DNA from: Bacteroidota bacterium
GTDB lineage: Bacteria > Bacteroidota > Bacteroidia > Chitinophagales > Chitinophagaceae
Reading direction: 5' to 3'
Assembly: GCA_030706735.1 (NCBI GenBank)
Contig: JAUZNZ010000003.1
Span: 1 to 64,000 of the forward strand
Length of the DNA stretch: 64,000 nucleotides
Position numbers and translations under genes: made by a program. The notes under the pieces are model-generated. The model saw nothing but the letters and a program-made list of their open reading frames with translations. It had not been told where the DNA came from and searched no databases. The number at the start of each line of letters is the position of its first letter. The stretch's first letter is position 1. Below, one piece after another: positions 18,659-27,465 of the stretch.

Positions 18659-18666
18659 CAAAAATA
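18659..18666 (-). promoter_or_regulatory. -7 promoter element very close to the BNR-protein ATG
   Basis: On the minus strand TATTTTTG ends only 4 bases before the preferred ATG, implying a leaderless or nearly leaderless message. No TTG at the normal spacing. Confidence 0.4.
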
Positions 18667-18727
18667 GTACAATTGCGGGCTGTTGCCGTTCACAAAAAAT
18701 TAGCATAATATTGGTTACCTAAGGCTT

Positions 18728-19948
18728 ATGCGGGGAACCCTTTTCGTTTTAAGTTGCCTGGTCTCTATTTATGCCCAGGCCCAGAATCCCGCGGGAATGA
18801 TCTTGCCTGGCTCCGCGACGGTACAAGATACCCTGGGTCAACGCGACCTGATCGGCATCGGTGTTCATCTTTTCCATATACATCCCAAAGGCACACCCCA
18901 TGTCGACGGCCGGCGCGTTTATTTTTCCCTGCTGCCACTCAGTACGTCGGTTCCGGGTGGAGGCAATGCCCTCGTGACCTCCACACAGGCAGGCTTCTAC
19001 CTCGGACCAAGAAAAACAACCTATTTGTCCAATATCACCTTCTCACCCAGCATCAATACGCGGGGACAGTTCAACCTGCCCTTCCATTCGAATATCTGGT
19101 CGGCAAACAATGCCTGGAACTACCAGGGAGATGCCCGGTTTTCGATCTACCCCCAATATACCTGGGGCCTCGGCGCGAGCCAGCCGGACGACCACAAGAT
19201 CACCATCCGGTACTCTTACATTCGATTTTACCAAAATCGCCTGAAGAGGATCAAGCCCTATCTTTTCGCGGGCGTCGGTTATGACATGGACTACTACATT
19301 CACATTCATACGGACAGCGATACGGCGAACTTGCACCAGTTCACCGGCTATGCCTACGGTACGACGAATCACTCAAACTCCTTCTCTTCGGGGATTTCCC
19401 TAAACCTCTTATATGACACGCGGAATAACTCGATAAATCCCCTGCCGGGTTCATTCTTTAATGTCATATACCGTGTGAGTCCGCAGTTGCTGGGCAGCAA
19501 TACGAATTGGCATTCCCTCTATCTGGATGCGCGTAAATACATTCCCCTGAGCGATATGGGCCAAAATGTCCTGGCCCTTTGGAGTTATTTTTGGACTACG
19601 CTAGGAAGCTATCCCCCATACCTCAACCTTCCATCGATCGGCTGGGATCCGAACCAGCGGTCGGGAAGAGGCTTCTATCCCGGACGCTTTAACGGAAAAT
19701 CCTTGTACTATGCCGAAGCCGAATACCGCAGGGATATTACGTATGATGGCCTTTTCGGTTTTGTCGTATTCTCGGAGCTGGTAACGGCCACCGAACCGGT
19801 AAATGGGAATTTTGCACGTGTTCACACGGCTGCCGGCACGGGCCTTCGCATCAAGTTCAATAAGCATTCCGGTTCCAACCTGGGGATCGATTTCGCTTTC
19901 AGCAAGGATTATAATACCATCTCGATCAATCTCGGCGAGGCGTTCTGA
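18728..19948 (+). CDS. Omp85/surface-antigen-type outer-membrane beta-barrel protein without POTRA domains
   Basis: The 406-residue protein has a signal peptide (1-18, SIYAQAQ) and about 380 residues of beta-barrel sequence. The C-terminal region carries the family marks of the bacterial surface-antigen barrel: GRGFYPGRFNGKSLYYAEAE, where the GRF tip of the inward-folding loop and the following E-x-R strand are recognisable, and a terminal strand ending with Phe. There is no room for the POTRA repeats of BamA or TamA, so this is a stand-alone barrel as in many Bacteroidota accessory transport proteins. Its cargo is unknown. Confidence 0.75.
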   Translation: MRGTLFVLSCLVSIYAQAQNPAGMILPGSATVQDTLGQRDLIGIGVHLFHIHPKGTPHVDGRRVYFSLLPLSTSVPGGGNALVTSTQAGFYLGPRKTTYLSNITFSPSINTRGQFNLPFHSNIWSANNAWNYQGDARFSIYPQYTWGLGASQPDDHKITIRYSYIRFYQNRLKRIKPYLFAGVGYDMDYYIHIHTDSDTANLHQFTGYAYGTTNHSNSFSSGISLNLLYDTRNNSINPLPGSFFNVIYRVSPQLLGSNTNWHSLYLDARKYIPLSDMGQNVLALWSYFWTTLGSYPPYLNLPSIGWDPNQRSGRGFYPGRFNGKSLYYAEAEYRRDITYDGLFGFVVFSELVTATEPVNGNFARVHTAAGTGLRIKFNKHSGSNLGIDFAFSKDYNTISINLGEAF

Positions 19949-19983
19949 TCCAGCGGCATTGTTGGCCCTCCTGGTATTATACC

Positions 19984-21045
19984 CTAAGCAATCGTGATCC
20001 CCTGATCGAGGTACACATCCTGGATCGCATGCAGCATGTCGATGCCCTCGCTGAAAGGCCGCTGAAAAGCCTTCCGTCCCAGGATCAGCCCCATCCCGCC
20101 GGCGCGTTTATTGATGACCGCCGTATACACGGCGTCTGCCAGGTCGGAGGCGCCCTTGCTCTCTCCGCCGCTATTGATCAGCCCCACCCGGCCGCTATAA
20201 CAGTTCAACACCTGGTAACGCGCGAGGTCGATAGGATGATTCTCGGGGGTCGTCAATTTTGAATAAACAAGAGGAGAGGTTTTCCCATGCCTGGTGGCCA
20301 GGTAGCCTCCGTTATTGGTTGGCAATTTCTGCTTGATAATGTCGGCCTGGATCGTGACGCCCAGGTGATTGGCCTGGCCCGTAAAGTCGGCAGCCGTATG
20401 ATAGTCCACCCCCCCGACTACAAAGCCGCTGTTGCGCGTGTAGCACCACAATATCGTGGCCATACCCAGCTCATGCGCGAGTTCGAAGGCTTCGGCGACC
20501 TCCTTCAGTTGGCGCGTGCTCTCCGCGCTGCCCCAATAGATCGTGGCGCCGACAGCGACAGCCCCCATGTTCCAGGCGCTCTTCACCGTCCCGAACAAGG
20601 TCTGGTCATAGCGGTTAGGCAGGCTCAGAAATTCATTATGGTTGATCTTGACGACGAAGGGGATCCGGTGCGCATATTTGCGGCTCATGATGCCCAGTAC
20701 CCCAAAGGTGGAGGCCACGGCATTGCAACCTCCTTCCAGTGCCAGCCTGATGATATTTTCCGGATCGAAATAGATGGGGTTTGGCGCAAAAGAGGCTCCC
20801 GCACTGTGCTCGATGCCCTGGTCCACGGGAAAGATCGACATATAGCCGGTATCGGCCAGACGGCCATGGCTATGCAGAACCTGGAGGCTTCTCAGCACCT
20901 GGTTGCTGCGGTTGGAATGGACCCAGATCTCCTCCACATGCCTCGGGGACGGTAGGGTAAGGGTGGATTTGTCGATGACGGGTTTATGTTCTAAGAGAAA
21001 ACGGGCTTTGTCGCCGAGCAGGTCGAGGATTTTCTTAGATGGCAT
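19984..21045 (-). CDS. Class I fructose-bisphosphate aldolase (DhnA/FbaB type)
   Basis: A 353-residue Schiff-base aldolase of the bacterial/archaeal DhnA type. The start [11 protein letters not shown] at 21045 is preferred because an upstream in-frame ATG would overlap the -7 element at 21072-21079. Recognisable features are [34 protein letters not shown] and the phosphate-binding end [10 protein letters not shown] followed by [16 protein letters not shown]. It cleaves fructose-1,6-bisphosphate in glycolysis or makes it in gluconeogenesis, without metal. It sits directly downstream of a class II aldolase but behind a terminator and its own promoter. Confidence 0.9.
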   Translation of the reverse strand: MPSKKILDLLGDKARFLLEHKPVIDKSTLTLPSPRHVEEIWVHSNRSNQVLRSLQVLHSHGRLADTGYMSIFPVDQGIEHSAGASFAPNPIYFDPENIIRLALEGGCNAVASTFGVLGIMSRKYAHRIPFVVKINHNEFLSLPNRYDQTLFGTVKSAWNMGAVAVGATIYWGSAESTRQLKEVAEAFELAHELGMATILWCYTRNSGFVVGGVDYHTAADFTGQANHLGVTIQADIIKQKLPTNNGGYLATRHGKTSPLVYSKLTTPENHPIDLARYQVLNCYSGRVGLINSGGESKGASDLADAVYTAVINKRAGGMGLILGRKAFQRPFSEGIDMLHAIQDVYLDQGITIA

Positions 21046-21071
21046 AAGGATTCGTTTTTGTTGATGGCGGA

Positions 21072-21079
21072 CAAAGATA
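21072..21079 (-). promoter_or_regulatory. -7 promoter element of the class I aldolase
   Basis: TATCTTTG on the minus strand, 26 bp before the ATG at 21045 and just after the terminator of the class II aldolase. Confidence 0.5.
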
Positions 21080-21084
21080 CGAAA

Positions 21085-21109
21085 CAAAAAACCCCGCCGG
21101 CAGGCGGGG
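21085..21109 (-). terminator. Intrinsic terminator of the class II aldolase gene
   Basis: Read on the minus strand, a 7-bp GC stem (CCCCGCC, TGCC loop, GGCGGGG) is followed directly by six T residues. It lies 22 bp after the class II aldolase stop codon, so it separates the two aldolase transcripts. Confidence 0.8.
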
Positions 21110-21131
21110 CGAATTTCGTATTATGCGGGTC

Positions 21132-22199
21132 TTATGCGTTCCGGTTGATGCAATTCAGGTCTTCGAAAGCGACCTCAAGCCTTTTGGAAAAACTTTCTTC
21201 CGCCTTACGCAACCACACGCGGGGATCGTAGTGCTTCTTATTCGGTTTGTCCGGGCCATCGGGATTGCCCAGTTGCCCTTGCAGGTAGGCTTCATTCTTT
21301 TTATAGAACTGCTGCACGCCTTCCCAAAAAGCCCACTGCAGATCGGTGTCTATGTTCATTTTGATCGCTCCATACCCGATCGCCTCCCGGATCTGGTGCT
21401 GGGGGCTGCCGCTCCCGCCGTGGAAAACGAAATACACGGGCTTCGGGCCGGTGCCGAGCTCCTTCTCGATATAGTCCTGGCTGTTCTTCAGGATGATGGG
21501 CCGCAATTCCACGTTGCCCGGGCTGTAGACGCCATGCACATTGCCAAAAGCGGCGGCCACGCTGAATAAGCTGCCTACCTTGCTGAGCGATGTATACGAA
21601 TACGCCACGTGCTGGGGCTGTGTGTACAGTTTTTCATTCTCCACGCCGCTGTTGTCCACGCCGTCCTCTTCGCCTCCCGTCACCCCCAACTCGATCTCGA
21701 TGGCCATGCCCAGCGGCTGCATGCGCTTGAAGAATTCCACGGAAGTATGGATGTTCTCCTCAAGGGGCTCCTCCGACAGGTCGAGCATATGCGAGCTGAA
21801 CAAAGGTTGCTTTTTCTCCTTGAAGAACTGTTCCCCGGCGTCGATCAGACCACTGATCCAGGGAAGCCATTTCTTCGAGGCGTGGTCCGTATGGAGGACG
21901 ACCGGGACGCCATAGTATTTGGCTACATTATGAATGTGCAGGGCGCCCGAGACGCCACCCGAAATATTCCCCTGCAGCTTGTCATTGGGCATCCCCTTCC
22001 CGGCAATGAACTGGGCCCCGCCATTGGAGAACTGGATGATCACGGGCGAATTTACCTTGGCCGCTGTTTCGAGAACGGCATTGATCGTGTTGGTGCCGAT
22101 GGTATTTACGGCGGGCAGGGCGAACTGGTTGTCCTTGGCATCCTTGTACAGGGCTTCGAGCTCTTTACCGAATAATACGCCGGGTTTGTATTTCTTCAT
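21132..22199 (-). CDS. fbaA: Class II (zinc) fructose-bisphosphate aldolase
   Basis: A 355-residue metal-dependent aldolase of the type IIA branch. The zinc/catalytic motif HTDHA (103-107) supplies D105 and H106; other marks are SNGGAQFIAGKG near residue 58, the EIELGVTGGEEDGVDNS stretch with metal and active-loop residues, the FHGGSGSP phosphate/zinc loop and NIDTDLQWAF. It acts in the cytoplasm in glycolysis and gluconeogenesis. A -7 element lies upstream and a terminator downstream, so it is probably monocistronic. Confidence 0.95.
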   Translation of the reverse strand: MKKYKPGVLFGKELEALYKDAKDNQFALPAVNTIGTNTINAVLETAAKVNSPVIIQFSNGGAQFIAGKGMPNDKLQGNISGGVSGALHIHNVAKYYGVPVVLHTDHASKKWLPWISGLIDAGEQFFKEKKQPLFSSHMLDLSEEPLEENIHTSVEFFKRMQPLGMAIEIELGVTGGEEDGVDNSGVENEKLYTQPQHVAYSYTSLSKVGSLFSVAAAFGNVHGVYSPGNVELRPIILKNSQDYIEKELGTGPKPVYFVFHGGSGSPQHQIREAIGYGAIKMNIDTDLQWAFWEGVQQFYKKNEAYLQGQLGNPDGPDKPNKKHYDPRVWLRKAEESFSKRLEVAFEDLNCINRNA

Positions 22200-22217
22200 T
22201 TTTTTTTAAACAAGCCG

Positions 22218-22225
22218 CAAATATA
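22218..22225 (-). promoter_or_regulatory. -7 promoter element of fbaA
   Basis: TATATTTG on the minus strand, 18 bp before the fbaA start and followed by an A-rich leader. Confidence 0.5.
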
Positions 22226-22248
22226 CGGTTTCAATCGCTCAATCCGGC

Positions 22249-23358
22249 TCAATCTTCAAATTTGCTGAGGTTTTTTTGGATCAAAACCAGGTTCTTCTGC
22301 AAGGTCTGCTTGAGTTGACGTTTAACCAGCTGGCCCATCGAATGGCACTTGAGGAAGGCGGGATTGGAAAAGTGGCCGGCCAGGCCAGTTTTGAGTTCGA
22401 GCAATTTCTCGGGAGCGGAGATTTCGTCCCGGGACATGATATTCAGCAACTCCATCAGGCGAAAGCGCGAGGAGGCGACCCGGAAGGCCATCAGGGTGCG
22501 TTCTTCTGCCTGATACTGCTCGATGGAGTCCTTATTCAGATGCAACATGCAAAGTTCTACATAAGGCAGGTTCTCTTTAAAGAACTGGGGAATGTAAAGG
22601 CTCTTCCGGCCTTCATAGGATTGCTGATCGAAGTCGATGGCCCGGATTCGGTATTGATATTCTTCGATGTCCGGCGTGATGTCCACCACGAAGTTGTAAG
22701 AACGCATGTCGCCCAACAGGCGTACGAAGCATCTTTCGTTGAACTTTACGAATTCCTTGGACAGCCTGATCTTGTTGGTCAGCGGGTCCTGCAGGTAGTT
22801 TTGAACGAACAGGTCCCCCGGAATGCCGGGAATATGCTCTTCCAGCAACGTTTGCCCCTGCGTGAAAAAAATGATGCGGTTTGGCGAAAGGAGATGTTCG
22901 AGCTCCAGTCCATAGACCCGCGAGGCATCCGCCTGCTTGATATAGAAATGGTCGTAATTGTCATTGAACTTGTTGACAATGCGGATGCGAAAAGGACAGG
23001 AATTGGCGAAGCTGCAATAATCCACACGGGCGACGTCGAGGTGATTGATGAACCGAAAGTCCCCTTCGGTCTTCAGGGTAGCATACATCTGCACCAACCC
23101 GGAACGAATAAAGTCCCAATGCCGCATATCATAGAGCGCAGTCTCCCAAAGGGTATCTTTTCCGTGTTTGTCCTTAAGCGGCACCGAAGAGGTGATATGT
23201 TGCAGGAGATCACGATACGACACGGGCAATTTTACTTCCCTGCCATGATGTTTGAGATAACTCCGCAGGGGGTCGGCGATGGGAAAGATCGGCTTCTTCC
23301 GGGACGGTTTATTCGTATCGTTCGATGGGGAAAGGCCCGGCGCGTCCGTAAATTGCAT
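22249..23358 (-). CDS. Uncharacterised protein with kinase-like (APH/protein-kinase fold) motifs
   Basis: This 369-residue cytoplasmic protein has no signal or membrane segment and I do not recognise its family. Its middle reads like a divergent kinase fold in the right order: a strand with a lysine (YIK, K141), a helix with a glutamate (LELEH, E152), a hinge-like LLEEHIPGIPGD (171-182), a catalytic-loop-like GDMRSYNFVVD (216-226, D217 and N222), and a metal-loop-like AIDFDQ (240-245). The N-terminal 100 residues and the C-terminal helices are unplaced. If real, it would phosphorylate a small molecule or be a pseudokinase. It is transcribed in the same direction as fbaA, 49 bp away. Confidence 0.6.
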   Translation of the reverse strand: MQFTDAPGLSPSNDTNKPSRKKPIFPIADPLRSYLKHHGREVKLPVSYRDLLQHITSSVPLKDKHGKDTLWETALYDMRHWDFIRSGLVQMYATLKTEGDFRFINHLDVARVDYCSFANSCPFRIRIVNKFNDNYDHFYIKQADASRVYGLELEHLLSPNRIIFFTQGQTLLEEHIPGIPGDLFVQNYLQDPLTNKIRLSKEFVKFNERCFVRLLGDMRSYNFVVDITPDIEEYQYRIRAIDFDQQSYEGRKSLYIPQFFKENLPYVELCMLHLNKDSIEQYQAEERTLMAFRVASSRFRLMELLNIMSRDEISAPEKLLELKTGLAGHFSNPAFLKCHSMGQLVKRQLKQTLQKNLVLIQKNLSKFED

Positions 23359-23752
23359 GGCCCAAAGGTCGCAAATTATTTGCTCGTTAGCCGCAGGATC
23401 GACTGGAATGGTAACTTCCTCCTGCTAAATTCTTGCTCTAATCAGAGTTTAGCAGGAGGGTACCGGAATTAAAGCAGCGGTTTTACGCATAGGATACTGC
23501 TTCAATGGTTTTTACTTTGGACGTTGGATTTTGAAAAACGGTTTATTATAGGATTATGGGCGTACTAGCTAAAATGGACTAGGGTTTCTGGCTATTGGAT
23601 AATTCAAAAATAATTTGTTAAATCGGCAGGGACAATAGAGGTTTTGCTTTATTTTCCGGTGGCAGGATTTACTAACTTCATCGTAATCACCGCATCGCTG
23701 GTTCGAAATATTGCGAGCGCCGCCATCGTAAGAATACGATAAATCGGGATCC
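23359..23752. other. 394-bp gene-free, AT-richer gap with a 12-bp inverted repeat
   Basis: The gap lies between two minus-strand genes and is visibly more AT-rich than its surroundings. It contains a perfect inverted repeat (23418-23429 with 23448-23459). A minus-strand open frame at 23569-23781 (70 codons) overlaps the end of the next gene and has no recognisable product. I see no transposase remnant, and only an isolated tRNA-like T-loop string at 23700. Confidence 0.5.
23418..23459. repeat. Perfect 12-bp inverted repeat with an internal hairpin
   Basis: CCTCCTGCTAAA and its exact complement flank an 18-base centre; the centre itself can fold a 4-bp CTCT/AGAG stem. There is no T-run on either side, so it is not a standard terminator. 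It lies about 60-100 bp upstream of the kinase-like gene. Confidence 0.6.
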
Positions 23753-25114
23753 CTACCCTCCAAGGGCATGAATGATGTCATATTTGGTGACGATATGATA
23801 ATTGCCGCTGTCGTCCTTGCCCAGTACGGCGCCGTTTTCGCGCGTGATCAGGCTGCTCAGTCTTTCCAGGGGAGTGTCAAAGGGGACGATGGGATACGGT
23901 TTTTCCAGTACCTCGGCAATTTTCTTGCTTTTGACGTCCATGCCATTATTCATGATCCGGCCGAAAAGACCGCTTTCGCTGATGGCGCCCCGTACCTCTC
24001 CTCCCTCGAGCACGGGAATATTGTCCACGTTGTATTTCTGCATCAGCTCGAACGCTTCGCCGACGGTCTGTTCCGGGGAGGCCGTGATCAGGCGCTTGGT
24101 TCCGCGCCCGCTGACGATGTCCCGGAAGGTCTTCAGGTCCAGGAAACCACGCTCCATCATCCACTGGTCATTATAGATCTTACCGACATAACGGCTGCCA
24201 TGATCATGCAGGATCACGACCACCAGGTCGCCTTTCTTCAATAGATCCTTCAGCTGCATCATCCCTTGCAGGGCGGTACCCGCACTATAACCGCAGAAGA
24301 GGCCCTCCTCCTTGGCAATTCGCCGGGCCATGATCGCGGCATCCTTGTCTGTGACCTGTTCGAAAACGTCAACATACTGCATGTCATAGTTCTGAGGCAC
24401 AAAGTCCTCCCCAATGCCTTCGCTGATATACGGATGCACCTCATGCATGTCGACTTCGCCTGTCCGGAAGTATTTTGTCAAAAGCGAGCCGAATGGATCC
24501 ATCGCCCAAACCTGGATCGACGGGTTCTTTTCTTTCAGGTACCTGGCCGTCCCCGTCACCGTTCCGCCCGTTCCGGTCGCCACGACCAAATGGGTTACCT
24601 GGCCATCGGTTTGCCTCCAGATCTCCGGGCCCGTCGTTTCATAGTGGGCCTGCCGGTTAGCGAGGTTATCGTATTGGTTGGCATGGAAGGAATTCGGGAT
24701 CTCCCTGGCGAGTCGTCGCGCGATCGAATAGTAGGAGCGGGGATCATCGGGTTCCACATTGGTCGGACATACGATCACTTCCGCCCCCAATGCCTTGAGG
24801 ATATCGATCTTTTCCTTGGATTGCTTGTCGGTCGTCGTAAAAATACATTTATACCCCTTCACGACCGCAGCCAGCGCCAACCCCATTCCCGTATTCCCCG
24901 AAGTACATTCGATGATCGTGCCGCCGGGCTTCAGGCGACCATCCTGCTCAGCCACCTCGACCATCTTCAATGCCATGCGATCCTTGATGGAATTGCCGGG
25001 ATTGAAATACTCCGTCTTCGCCAGCACGGCGCAGGGAAGTTCCCGGGTGATCTTATTGAGCCTGATCAATGGGGTGTTCCCGATCGTCTCGAGAATGTTG
25101 TTCTTAATGTCCAT
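23753..25114 (-). CDS. Cystathionine beta-synthase-type PLP enzyme with C-terminal CBS domain pair
   Basis: The 453-residue protein has a fold-type II PLP domain (1-325) and two CBS motifs (about 335-453). The PLP lysine is K44 in NPGNSIKDRMA, with the substrate loop TSGNTGMGLA and the phosphate cup GTGGTVTGTARYL. The domain order matches eukaryote-like cystathionine beta-synthases, and CBS pairs usually bind adenosyl ligands to regulate activity; this points to homocysteine-to-cysteine transsulfuration or H2S production rather than plain cysteine synthase. No cystathionine lyase gene is adjacent. Confidence 0.88.
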   Translation of the reverse strand: MDIKNNILETIGNTPLIRLNKITRELPCAVLAKTEYFNPGNSIKDRMALKMVEVAEQDGRLKPGGTIIECTSGNTGMGLALAAVVKGYKCIFTTTDKQSKEKIDILKALGAEVIVCPTNVEPDDPRSYYSIARRLAREIPNSFHANQYDNLANRQAHYETTGPEIWRQTDGQVTHLVVATGTGGTVTGTARYLKEKNPSIQVWAMDPFGSLLTKYFRTGEVDMHEVHPYISEGIGEDFVPQNYDMQYVDVFEQVTDKDAAIMARRIAKEEGLFCGYSAGTALQGMMQLKDLLKKGDLVVVILHDHGSRYVGKIYNDQWMMERGFLDLKTFRDIVSGRGTKRLITASPEQTVGEAFELMQKYNVDNIPVLEGGEVRGAISESGLFGRIMNNGMDVKSKKIAEVLEKPYPIVPFDTPLERLSSLITRENGAVLGKDDSGNYHIVTKYDIIHALGG

Positions 25115-25151
25115 ATCTGCATTTAATTCCTGGTAAAGGTAGAAGTTTGTT

Positions 25152-25159
25152 TACATTTG
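25152..25159 (+). promoter_or_regulatory. -7 promoter element of tex
   Basis: TACATTTG, 28 bp before the tex start; CTG stands at the -33 position with 19-bp spacing, one mismatch from TTG. Confidence 0.5.
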
Positions 25160-25187
25160 CTCCCCGATTTCAGGAAATTATCGAGAC

Positions 25188-27461
25188 ATGGAAACAGGTA
25201 CGCTGGTAAAGATCGCAGAAAGAACGAACCTTGGCATCAGGCAGGTCCAAAATATTTACGAACTGCACAGCGGCGGCGCCACCATCCCCTTCATGGCGCG
25301 GTATAGGAAGGAGGCTACAGGCAACCTGGATGAAGTGAAGATCGGCGACGTCGTCGGGCAGATCCATTATTTTTCGGAGCTGGACAAAAGGAAGGAAACG
25401 GTGCTGAAGACCATCGATGGACTGGGGAAGCTGTCGCCTGATCTGAGGCAACGGATCGAACATTGCTATGACGCGACGGAATTGGAAGATATTTACCTCC
25501 CCTATAAACCCAAGCGCAAGACCAGGGCCGTCATGGCCATGGAAAAGGGATTGGAGCCCCTTGCTGCCTTTATCTTTGAACAGGGCGGGGGTGATCCTTC
25601 CGGGGAGGCAGCCAAATATGTCGTCGGACCAGTGAAGGATGCCGCTGAAGCATTGCAGGGGGCCCGGGATATCATCGCAGAATGGGTGGCCGAACACGAG
25701 CAGGCGCGGAATGCGGTCCGGAAATTATTTGCCGCAGGGGCCAGGATCAGTTCGAAGGTGGTTCCTGCCAAAAAGAGCGAGGAAGCGGCTCAAAAGTTTC
25801 TCGATTATTTTGATTTCAACGAACCGCTGGCTGCCTGTCCTTCACATCGTATCCTGGCGATCCGCCGGGGAGAAAAAGAAGGCTGCCTGCTCATGGATAT
25901 CGATATTGAAAAGCAGCAAGCCATCGGCGCCCTGGACCAGATCCTTGTCAAGGGCAGCAACCGGAATGCGGCCGAAGTAAGAAAAGCCATTGACGATTCC
26001 TTCGACCGTCTGCTGAAACCCTCGATAGAGAATGAGTTCCGGCTGATCGCCAAGAACAGGGCGGACGAAGAAGCGATCCGGGTGTTCGCGGAAAATCTCC
26101 GCCAGCTGCTACTGGCCTCTCCGCTGGGATCCAGGCGGATCCTCGCCCTGGATCCGGGGTTCCGTACAGGGTGCAAACTGGTCTGTCTCGACGCGCAGGG
26201 CAATTTCCTGCATAACAGCACGATCTATCCGCACCCTCCCCAACAACAAGCCGGGGAAAGCATCGCGGAGATCATCAGGCTGGTGAGCCTTTATGACATC
26301 GAAGCCATCGGGATCGGCAATGGTACGGCCGGTCGCGAGACCGAGCAGCTGGTTCGCGGGATCGACTTCGGGAAAAAGGTCAGCGTCTTCATGGTCAACG
26401 AAAGCGGCGCCTCGATCTATTCGGCCTCCGAGGTGGCAAGAGAGGAGTTCCCCGATCAGGACATCACGGTGCGCGGAGCCATAAGCATCGGGCGGCGCCT
26501 GCTCGATCCGCTCAGCGAACTGGTGAAGATCGATGCGAAGTCGATCGGCGTAGGGCAGTACCAGCATGATGTGAACCAGACGAAACTGAAGGAGCAGCTG
26601 GACCTTGTCGTGGCCAGTTGCGTGAACCACGTAGGCGTGGATGTGAACACGGCCAGCAAACATCTGCTGACCTATGTGTCGGGCCTGAGCGCCGGCCTGG
26701 CCAGGAATATCGTGGAGTTCCGGGCAAAGAACGGCGCCTTCCGGTCACGTGAGGAATTGAAAAAGGTCAACCTGATGGGGCCCAGGAGTTTCGAACAGTG
26801 TGCAGGCTTCCTCCGCATTCCGCAAGCGGTTAACCCGCTTGATAACAGCGCAGTGCATCCGGAAACCTATCCGGTGGTGGAAGCCATGGCGAAGGACCTC
26901 CGTTGCACCGTTGCCGACATGATCCGGGAGCCGGACCTGCGGAAAAAAGTGTCGGTAAAGAATTATTTATCGGACACGGTGGGCGAATTCACCATCAGGG
27001 ATATCCTCAAAGAGCTCGACAAGCCCGGACGCGATCCACGCGCGCCCATAGAGGAGTTTCGCTTTGATGAGTCGATCAGGAGCATCGAAGACCTGAAGCC
27101 CGGCATGATCGTACCGGGTATCGTGACCAATGTCACGAATTTCGGGGCATTCGTGGATATCGGCGTTAAACAGGATGGGCTTGTGCATATATCGCAGCTG
27201 AGCAATACCTATATTTCGGACCCCAATCAGGTCGTCAAACTGCAACAACGGGTGACTGTCACCATAACGGAAGTGGACGTGGCCCGCAAACGGATCGGAC
27301 TGACCATGAAGACCGCCGAAAAGCGTCAGGCAACCCGGCAGGCGCCACATAGTGCGCCGCGACAATCTCCACAAGCGCCGCGGCAAGCGCCGGAACAGCA
27401 GGACAGCGCCCGCGCATTCCAGCAAAAGTTATCGGAATTGAAAAAGAAATTCAAGAACTGA
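25188..27461 (+). CDS. tex: Tex family transcription accessory protein (S1 RNA-binding)
   Basis: A 757-residue cytoplasmic nucleic-acid-binding protein. In order: N-terminal helical Tex domain (PFMARYRKEATGNLDE near residue 35), YqgF-like RNase H fold (ILALDPGFRTGCK from about 318), helix-hairpin-helix repeats (about 480-560, ASKHLLTYVSGLSAGLARNI), and an S1 domain (about 640-710, GIVTNVTNFGAFVDIGVKQD). The tail is rich in Gln, Pro and Ala, an unstructured extension. The family influences transcription and RNA turnover. It is divergent from the CBS-domain enzyme and converges with the anti-sigma gene after 4 bp. Confidence 0.95.
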   Translation: METGTLVKIAERTNLGIRQVQNIYELHSGGATIPFMARYRKEATGNLDEVKIGDVVGQIHYFSELDKRKETVLKTIDGLGKLSPDLRQRIEHCYDATELEDIYLPYKPKRKTRAVMAMEKGLEPLAAFIFEQGGGDPSGEAAKYVVGPVKDAAEALQGARDIIAEWVAEHEQARNAVRKLFAAGARISSKVVPAKKSEEAAQKFLDYFDFNEPLAACPSHRILAIRRGEKEGCLLMDIDIEKQQAIGALDQILVKGSNRNAAEVRKAIDDSFDRLLKPSIENEFRLIAKNRADEEAIRVFAENLRQLLLASPLGSRRILALDPGFRTGCKLVCLDAQGNFLHNSTIYPHPPQQQAGESIAEIIRLVSLYDIEAIGIGNGTAGRETEQLVRGIDFGKKVSVFMVNESGASIYSASEVAREEFPDQDITVRGAISIGRRLLDPLSELVKIDAKSIGVGQYQHDVNQTKLKEQLDLVVASCVNHVGVDVNTASKHLLTYVSGLSAGLARNIVEFRAKNGAFRSREELKKVNLMGPRSFEQCAGFLRIPQAVNPLDNSAVHPETYPVVEAMAKDLRCTVADMIREPDLRKKVSVKNYLSDTVGEFTIRDILKELDKPGRDPRAPIEEFRFDESIRSIEDLKPGMIVPGIVTNVTNFGAFVDIGVKQDGLVHISQLSNTYISDPNQVVKLQQRVTVTITEVDVARKRIGLTMKTAEKRQATRQAPHSAPRQSPQAPRQAPEQQDSARAFQQKLSELKKKFKN

Positions 27462-27465
27462 ACAC

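Noticed and set aside
23700-23709. GGTTCGAAAT, which resembles a tRNA T-loop.
   Set aside because: The flanking bases do not form a T-stem, and no acceptor, D or anticodon arm can be drawn, so it is not a tRNA and at best an isolated match.
23569-23781. A 70-codon minus-strand frame in the AT-richer gap.
   Set aside because: It overlaps the end of the CBS-domain enzyme gene, has no recognisable domain, and its composition is non-coding in look.
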